In this document: positions 58,638 to 64,000 of the stretch, piece after piece | Numbering within the stretch: position 1 is the stretch's first letter | How the letters are laid out: each line of letters starts with the position of its first letter | Assembly: GCA_903838675.1 (NCBI GenBank) | Contig: CAILZI010000178.1 | Coordinates: forward strand, 1 to 64,000 | DNA from: an uncultured Verrucomicrobiota bacterium | GTDB lineage: Bacteria; Verrucomicrobiota; Verrucomicrobiia; Verrucomicrobiales; Verrucomicrobiaceae | Direction of reading: 5' to 3' | Length of the DNA stretch: 64,000 nucleotides | Made by a program: the position numbers and the translations under genes | The notes under the pieces: generated by a model | What the model saw: the letters and a program-made list of their open reading frames with translations, nothing else | Told to the model about the DNA's origin: nothing | Databases searched by the model: none

Positions 58638-59627
58638 TCAGCCACGTTTGGACTGCTGATGGCGTTCCACTTCGCGGCTGGCACGTTCCAAAGTGAGAAG
58701 CTCATCTGCCGTGAGGCTGTCTTTGCCGTGCATGTTCATTTTATCCAGCAGAGGGTTCACTACCTCCTCCATCCAGGCTTCCACCGAGTCCAACGGACGC
58801 TGAGATGCCAAGGGGACGGTATCAATTTCAAGATCGCTCGCAGGCCGCGTGCGTGTGCGTGCCATGGCTGGTTTGCGCCGCTGCTGGTACTGTGCGGGCT
58901 GCCACTGGCTGGCGTAGGTGAGAGGTCTGCCGCCATAGCCGAGGCTGCGCGCGTAAAACCAGCCCATTGCGGCACCACCGAGATGGGCAAAGTAGGCGAT
59001 CTTGAGCCCCTCGGGTAGGATATGAAAAAGAACACCGGCCAGGCCGAAGACCAGCTGGATGATGAAGAGCCCCTTGGCCAGGGTCCAAAGGCGCAGCTGC
59101 ACTGGAATGATGAAGTAGATGAACGCCGTGATTTTTTCATCCGGCAGCACCACGGCGAGAGCCATGAGCAAACCAAAAACCGAAGCCGAGGCACCTACGA
59201 GCGGTGTGGTCATGTCGCCTGTGACAAAACCATTCACCGCCATCTCCGTAGCCGCTCCCACGATGCCGGAGAAAAGGTAGATCAGAGTGAAATGGCGGCT
59301 GCCGAACAGGTGCTGCACGCCGCGCCCGGCAAACCAAAGCAGCATCATGTTCAGAAGAAAGTGCACCACACTGCCATGCACAAACATGTAGGTGAACAGT
59401 GTCCAGACATTGCCACGAGTCAGTTCATGTACGCTCACGCCTCCAAGAGGCATGTACATTTCCCCCGTCAACGGGTGCCGGACCCAGCCGGTCTCAAACA
59501 CGAACTGCATGATAAATACAGCGACATTGATCCCGAGGATCACATGGAATGCTGTGAGCTCCCGCATCATTCCGGTCATGGAACGTGGCGGTCCTTCACG
59601 CATATAATCGCGGTCATACAGGGCCAT
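58638..59627 (-). CDS. Rhomboid-family intramembrane serine protease
   Basis: A 329-residue protein with six or seven helices. The catalytic pair is Ser147 in GASASVFGL and His215 in AHLGGAAMGW; HFLLNMMLLW (about 89-98) is the family oxyanion region. The C-terminal 90 residues are a soluble tail with a helical segment. The start ATG 59627 (MALYDRDYM) is chosen because no family similarity precedes it. It cleaves unknown membrane proteins. It is divergent from mgtE across 94 bp. Confidence 0.92.
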   Translation of the reverse strand: MALYDRDYMREGPPRSMTGMMRELTAFHVILGINVAVFIMQFVFETGWVRHPLTGEMYMPLGGVSVHELTRGNVWTLFTYMFVHGSVVHFLLNMMLLWFAGRGVQHLFGSRHFTLIYLFSGIVGAATEMAVNGFVTGDMTTPLVGASASVFGLLMALAVVLPDEKITAFIYFIIPVQLRLWTLAKGLFIIQLVFGLAGVLFHILPEGLKIAYFAHLGGAAMGWFYARSLGYGGRPLTYASQWQPAQYQQRRKPAMARTRTRPASDLEIDTVPLASQRPLDSVEAWMEEVVNPLLDKMNMHGKDSLTADELLTLERASREVERHQQSKRG

Positions 59628-59721
59628 GGGGCTGAATGTGCCCGTCTGCGCGTCGTGTGCGAGGTTTTTTTCGCGTTGGCGATGACAAGCGCCGCCGACG
59701 CTGTTACGATTTCCTTGCAGT

Positions 59722-60924
59722 ATGAAATCTTCCTCTGAATCCCTGCTCGATGCCGTATCCCAAAGCGGGGCGCATGATGCTGCCGACCTGCTGGAACGCG
59801 CTTCGGGAGAGGATGCTGCCAAGGTGCTGCAGCAGTTGAATCCCATGGTGGCCCAGCATGTGCTGGAGGAAATGCAGGATGAACCGCGGACTGCCGCCCT
59901 GACGTTTGTCCCGCAGCAAAAGGCCAGACAATGGGCCAGCAACCGTGAACACCCTGAAGACAGTGTCGGCTGGCTTATGGAGGCACCGGTCGCAGTGTTC
60001 AGCCCTGAGGCGACCGCACGCGATACCATTGAAGAAGTCCGCAAACTCGCGAAGAAGGCCTTCATCACCTACGGTTACATCACGGACGAACAGGGCCGCT
60101 TGCTCGGCCTGTTGGTGATGCGCGATCTGATGCTCGCCGAGCCGGAGACCAAGCTCGCAGAGGTGATGGTGCGGGATCCTTTCAAGCTCGATCCTGAAAT
60201 GGAGCTTACCGAGGCCATGAAAATGGTCGTGAACAAGCACTATCCCGTTTATCCAGTGTGCAGCAAAGACGGTATCCTCCTGGGGTTGGTACGCGGGCAG
60301 ACATTGTTTGAGGCGCGTGCCATCGAAATCAGTGCCCAGGTTGGGTCGATGGTGGGGGTGGAAAAGGAAGAGCGACTGTCCACTCCTTTGCTGCGAAGCT
60401 TGCGCTATCGACATCCATGGCTGCAGATCAATCTCCTCACTTGTTTCATTGCGGCGGCAGTTGTGGGCTTTTTCGAGGGGACGCTTGACCGACTGGTGCT
60501 GCTGGCGGTCTTCCTGCCTGTGCTCGCTGGCCAGTCCGGCAACACCGGCTGCCAGGCACTTGCTGTGGCCCTTCGCGGGATGACCCTGGGAGATTTAAAG
60601 GCGGGTGAGGAGCGCAAGCTCGTCATCAAAGAAGGCCTGCTCGGCTTGTTCAATGGCATGTTGGTCGGCATTTCCGCAGGGGCCGGCATGTGGGTGTATG
60701 CACGCATGAACCATCATCCCAATGCTCTAATGCTGGCATTCGTGGTATGGGTCGCGATGACATTCAGCTGTGTCGTCAGTGGATTGAGCGGGGCTTTGAT
60801 CCCGCTGCTGCTGAGAAAATTCGGCGCCGATCCTGCCACCGCATCGAGCATCTTTCTCACCACTGCCACGGATGTGATCAGCATGGGGACTTTCCTCGGA
60901 CTCGCGACTTTGCTGGTGCCATGA
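59722..60924 (+). CDS. mgtE: Magnesium transporter MgtE
   Basis: The 400-residue protein carries an MgtE N-domain (about 15-75, shorter than usual), two CBS domains (about 85-205) that sense Mg2+, and five C-terminal membrane helices with FLPVLAGQSGNTGCQALAVALRG, the pore and metal-site region. Family members usually have about 450 residues, so the N-domain is shortened. No Mg riboswitch is visible in the 94 bp upstream. The stop overlaps the next start by 4 bp. Confidence 0.92.
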   Translation: MKSSSESLLDAVSQSGAHDAADLLERASGEDAAKVLQQLNPMVAQHVLEEMQDEPRTAALTFVPQQKARQWASNREHPEDSVGWLMEAPVAVFSPEATARDTIEEVRKLAKKAFITYGYITDEQGRLLGLLVMRDLMLAEPETKLAEVMVRDPFKLDPEMELTEAMKMVVNKHYPVYPVCSKDGILLGLVRGQTLFEARAIEISAQVGSMVGVEKEERLSTPLLRSLRYRHPWLQINLLTCFIAAAVVGFFEGTLDRLVLLAVFLPVLAGQSGNTGCQALAVALRGMTLGDLKAGEERKLVIKEGLLGLFNGMLVGISAGAGMWVYARMNHHPNALMLAFVVWVAMTFSCVVSGLSGALIPLLLRKFGADPATASSIFLTTATDVISMGTFLGLATLLVP

Positions 60925-61856
60925 TCGTTTGGGGCAGGGAAGAGTGGCAGAGGCGCATGCATGAGCATGCAGCACGTGTCGCTGCGCACGCGGATGCTTT
61001 TGTGGACCGCCGCAGTCGTGAAGTGAAACATCCGGTGCATGACTTTCTATTCACCTACTACAGCTTTGCGCCGGCTAAGCTCAAGCAATGGGTGCCGCCC
61101 TGCGGTGTTGGATTGGAAATCACCAATGCTGATCTTGCAGCCTGCCCATGGTTGCAAAGTGAACGGTTCATACATGAAAACGGTCTGCTGCATCTCGACA
61201 CGCGGCGCTTAAGGCGGCGTGAGCATGAATTTGCCTCCTGGGTGGCCATGCTTTGCACTCGCATCCTTGGCAAGGCAGGGCGGTTCACCTGCTATGGGCT
61301 GCATGAGTGGGCCATGGTGTATCACCAGTCGGCACAGCAGGTGAGGCATCAGGGCTATGAACTGCGACTGCCTCCCCATGAACTTGCCGCCTTTGTCGAA
61401 TCGCTTCCTGTGTGCTGCTCGCACTACGACGCCTTCCGCTTTTTTACGCCGGATGCGCGGCCATTGAATGTGCTTCAACCCACGCTCGATTCGCGTCCGG
61501 ATCTCGAGCAGTCCGCATGTCTGCATGCCAAAATGGATTTATACAAGTGGTCATCCAAGCTCTGGCCCTGGACGGGTTCGGATCTGATAGGCACGTGTTT
61601 TGAGCTGGCGTTCATGGGCCGTGACCTCGACATGCGTGCGAGTCCGTATGACCTGAGTGCTCTAGGCTACGAGCCAGTGAAAATCGAAACGGTGGAAGGG
61701 CGAGCCCGGTATGAAAGTGAGCAGCGAGGGCTGGCAGCACGCGCTCAAGAGCTCAGGGAACGGTTGCGCATCTGCTGCGAATCGCTTTCTCTTATGGAGC
61801 GTGCACCAGTCCACCTCCTCGCAGAGCTTGATGAACGTGAGCTCGGGCAGATTTAA
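60921..61856 (+). CDS. Conserved protein of unknown function, coupled to mgtE
   Basis: The 311-residue protein starts at ATG 60921 inside the mgtE stop (ATGA). It has conserved-looking stretches such as KHPVHDFLFTYYSF, GLHEWAMVY, CSHYDAFRFFTPDA and QSACLHAKMDLYKW, rich in His, Tyr and Trp. It resembles actinobacterial proteins often labelled 3-methyladenine DNA glycosylase, a label I cannot support: no HhH-GPD or Mag motif is visible. The overlap with mgtE suggests joint translation. Function unknown. Confidence 0.75.
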   Translation: MIVWGREEWQRRMHEHAARVAAHADAFVDRRSREVKHPVHDFLFTYYSFAPAKLKQWVPPCGVGLEITNADLAACPWLQSERFIHENGLLHLDTRRLRRREHEFASWVAMLCTRILGKAGRFTCYGLHEWAMVYHQSAQQVRHQGYELRLPPHELAAFVESLPVCCSHYDAFRFFTPDARPLNVLQPTLDSRPDLEQSACLHAKMDLYKWSSKLWPWTGSDLIGTCFELAFMGRDLDMRASPYDLSALGYEPVKIETVEGRARYESEQRGLAARAQELRERLRICCESLSLMERAPVHLLAELDERELGQI

Positions 61857-61867
61857 CAGCCGACGCA

Positions 61868-64000
61868 CTACTCAATTCTTCGCACGGACAGCAGAGTCAG
61901 CGCCGGTTTGCCGTCCTCACGGGCCTGCGCCAGATTCACAATGAACTCGGCCTGCCAGTCGTTTAGTTCTTCAGGGTCAATCAGCACCTGGCAGATGCGC
62001 CATGAAGTGTTGTCCGTGCTGGGTTCCACATAGGTGTGGCGGCCGTTTCTGGCTTCGTTGTCCAGTCTGATGCGCTCATGTTCGCTATAATACGGCTCAA
62101 GGAGAGTGCTCAATGATTCGGCTGTCCATGGGCCGCTGACGGTGCTGACTGCGGCGGCGTAGTTTTCCACTGACAGCGGAAGCAGGAAGCGGAAGATCTC
62201 GGTGCGGATGAGGGCGGTGAATTCACGTTTGTTCCGTGTGATGTCCGGCGCATCCGCTGGCTTGTCCTCCAGTTCGTCTGGCTTGAAGTTGGGATCACGC
62301 ATGCGTTCCCATTCATCCAGCAAGCTGGAGTCCGTGCCGCGCAGCACCCCGGCGATCCATGCCTCCATTTCCTGCACAGGCTCGGTCTTGAAGTTTTCCG
62401 GCACAGTCTGCGCCAGAACCTTGTGCACGCCGGAAAGATGCCGCAGCAGCACGCCTTCGGCGCGGTGTAGTTCATAGTCGTTGATGTAGTCGCTGAAGGT
62501 GCGGAAGTTCTCGAACATTTCGCGGGCGATGCTCTTGGGTCGGATATTCTCCTGGCCGATCCACGGATGCGCTTCGCTGAAGGCATTGAAGGTGCTGTAG
62601 ATGAAGTCGCGGCAGGGTTTTGGGTATTCCAGTTCCTCCAGCTTGGCGATGCGTTCTTCAAACGGAACGCCTTCGTTCTTCATCGCCAACATGGCCTCAT
62701 CCTTCACCTGATCAAGCTGACGGCGCAGGATGATGTCCGGGTTTTCGAGGATGGATTCGCACAGGGTCATCACATCCGCCGCATAGGTTGGGGAAGCGGG
62801 ATCAATGAGAGCAAGCGTGTCGATCAGATAGAGGGAGAGAGTGTAGTTAAGGGAGAAATCCTCCTGCAATTCCACGTTGAGCCGCAGCTTGGTGCCGTCG
62901 GCGGCACGCTGTGCGGTGGGGATGATCTCAACAATCTTGCGCTGCACCAGCGCGCGGAACAACTGCCACGCGCGTTTTTCGTGCTGCAGCTTGGCATTGG
63001 TGGTCTCATGCGAGTCAGTGATTAGCTGTCGCATCGCTGCACAAGCATCTCCTTTTCGACTGAGTACCTGCAGCAGCATGCCATGGGAGACTTGAAAGCG
63101 TGAAGTTAGAGGCTCGGGGGTGGCGGTTTGAAGTTTCCTGAAGGTGTCTTCATTCCAGCCTACGAAACCCTCCGGTGGCTTCTTCTTCACCATCTTGCGC
63201 ATCTTCTTCACATCTCCGGCGGCCTTCGCTTCCATCTTCGCATTCTCCACGACGTGCTCTGGTGCCTGGCAGACGACATAGCCCACATCGTCATAGCCAC
63301 GCCGTCCGGCACGCCCGGTGATCTGATGGAAATCACGTGCGCTCAGTGTCGCCACCTTCTCTCCGCCATACTTGCTCAGACGCGTGAGCAGTACCGTGCG
63401 GATTGGAACATTGACGCCGACACCAAGTGTGTCGGTGCCACAGATGACCTTCAGCAGGCCGCGCTGCGCGAGTTTTTCCACCAGCACGCGATACTTGGGC
63501 AGCAGCCCTGCGTGATGGATGCCGACGCCATGGCTGAGATACTTCTTCACCTCCTTGCCGTAGGGACTGGTGAACTTAGCGCCCACCAGCGCTTCTTTGA
63601 TGGAGGCCTTTTCCGCCGCCGAGCAAAAGTTCAAGCTCATCAAATCCTGAGCCGCCTGAGCGGCTTCGTTTTGTGTGAAGTGTACGAGATAGACCGGCGC
63701 TTTGTTTGCCGTCACGAGCTCCTGCAGTGTCACATCCACTGAAGTCTGCGCATAGCTGAACTCCAGCGGCACTGGCCTCTCGTAAGCGGCCACCACCGTT
63801 GTCTCTGCTTTTGTCAGCCGGGTGAGCCCTTCTTTGAAAAACTCCGTGCCGCCCATGGTGGCGGACATCAGCAGAAATCGCGAATCACTCATGGTCAGCA
63901 GTGGCACCTGCCAGGCCACGCCGCGCTCCCGGTCCGAGTAGTAGTGGAACTCGTCCATGATCACCTCACGAAAGGGGGCCTGGGCACCATCACGCAGCGC
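61868..64000 (-). CDS. Ski2-like DExH helicase with DUF3516, N-terminus outside window
   Basis: The frame runs off the right edge; 710 residues are visible, including Walker B/motif II DEFHYYSD near the upstream end and motif III LMSATMGG. Then come the RecA-like second domain (YLVHFTQNEAAQAA, GVGIHHAGLLPKYR, VICGTDTLGVGVN and motif VI QITGRAGRRGYD). The C-terminal half matches DUF3516-type tails (DEWERMRDPNFKPDELE). Members unwind RNA or process RNA in bacteria; the role is not established. Motif I (Walker A) lies beyond base 64000. Confidence 0.92.
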   Translation of the reverse strand, partial: ALRDGAQAPFREVIMDEFHYYSDRERGVAWQVPLLTMSDSRFLLMSATMGGTEFFKEGLTRLTKAETTVVAAYERPVPLEFSYAQTSVDVTLQELVTANKAPVYLVHFTQNEAAQAAQDLMSLNFCSAAEKASIKEALVGAKFTSPYGKEVKKYLSHGVGIHHAGLLPKYRVLVEKLAQRGLLKVICGTDTLGVGVNVPIRTVLLTRLSKYGGEKVATLSARDFHQITGRAGRRGYDDVGYVVCQAPEHVVENAKMEAKAAGDVKKMRKMVKKKPPEGFVGWNEDTFRKLQTATPEPLTSRFQVSHGMLLQVLSRKGDACAAMRQLITDSHETTNAKLQHEKRAWQLFRALVQRKIVEIIPTAQRAADGTKLRLNVELQEDFSLNYTLSLYLIDTLALIDPASPTYAADVMTLCESILENPDIILRRQLDQVKDEAMLAMKNEGVPFEERIAKLEELEYPKPCRDFIYSTFNAFSEAHPWIGQENIRPKSIAREMFENFRTFSDYINDYELHRAEGVLLRHLSGVHKVLAQTVPENFKTEPVQEMEAWIAGVLRGTDSSLLDEWERMRDPNFKPDELEDKPADAPDITRNKREFTALIRTEIFRFLLPLSVENYAAAVSTVSGPWTAESLSTLLEPYYSEHERIRLDNEARNGRHTYVEPSTDNTSWRICQVLIDPEELNDWQAEFIVNLAQAREDGKPALTLLSVRRIE

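Noticed and set aside
59628..59721. Magnesium riboswitch before mgtE
   Set aside because: The 94-bp gap is too short and shows no M-box-like structure or conserved elements.

Overview
The window reads as chromosomal DNA of a free-living, GC-rich Gram-negative bacterium, most likely a member of the Verrucomicrobiota close to Prosthecobacter or Verrucomicrobium. This is an inference from gene content: Gfo/Idh/MocA dehydrogenases and sugar-phosphate isomerases with Tat-like leaders, DUF1573 and rhodanese exported proteins, BNR and PQQ-like beta-propellers, a Gld-type ABC operon with a DUF4340 protein, and arrays of SRPBCC/VOC/DoxX proteins. No rRNA gene, CRISPR array or prophage is visible. Gene density is high and no gene-free stretch exceeds 300 bases.

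Layout. 1-680: the end of what looks like an IS21-type insertion element, abutting the broken N-terminal part of an MlaE-type lipid-transport permease. 755-6164: two small ORFs, a membrane protein with a possible bacterial PH-like tail, and a tightly overlapping trio (phosphoketolase, class I fructose-bisphosphate aldolase, histidine phosphatase); a 20-bp sequence is repeated upstream of the small ORFs and upstream of phosphoketolase. 6232-12971: peptide deformylase, NupG-like MFS, M20 peptidase, secreted EF-hand protein, TIM-barrel isomerase, DUF1573-rhodanese pair, GlsB/YeaQ protein. 13011-15188: an unusual NfeD protein with two ClpP-like domains, the first lacking its nucleophile. 15247-20768: NAD-dependent formate dehydrogenase (fused FdsG-FdsB plus FdsA) followed by an exported protein. 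20827-25918: metallophosphoesterase, an MFS - MoaD-like - BNR-propeller operon, a YkgJ cysteine-cluster protein and a Gfo/Idh oxidoreductase. 26019-29589: an array of small ligand-binding-fold proteins (DoxX, three SRPBCC, VOC, GyrI-like) headed by a TetR regulator whose start codon lies inside a dyad operator. 29675-35767: PQQ-like propeller, SGNH-like exported protein, Gfo/Idh dehydrogenase and SsuD-like flavin monooxygenase divergent from a ROK regulator, and an exported rhodanese.

36051-44115: a leftward envelope block of WecA-type transferase, O-antigen-ligase/TPR protein, GNAT, two small membrane proteins, PrsW-type protease and a cardiolipin-synthase-like enzyme. 44260-46518: mnmE and a Tat-type TIM-barrel protein. 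46617-48997: leftward housekeeping run pdxJ-acpS-coaD-DUF177-rpmF ending in a strong terminator. 49157-52255: hypothetical membrane-anchored protein, tRNA-Asp(GTC), and a repeat-rich membrane protein. 52500-57570: ABC ATPase, permease, GldG-like and DUF4340 operon with a strong terminator. 57852-64000: cobalamin adenosyltransferase, a small membrane protein, rhomboid protease, MgtE magnesium transporter coupled to a conserved protein of unknown function, and a Ski2-type helicase running off the right edge.

Best candidates for undescribed biology: the MFS-MoaD-BNR operon, the monooxygenase/dehydrogenase pair under a ROK regulator (possible sulfonated-sugar use), the TetR-headed SRPBCC/VOC/GyrI/DoxX array, the double-ClpP NfeD protein, and the shared GGGT-N3-ACCC dyad upstream of the small ORFs and phosphoketolase.
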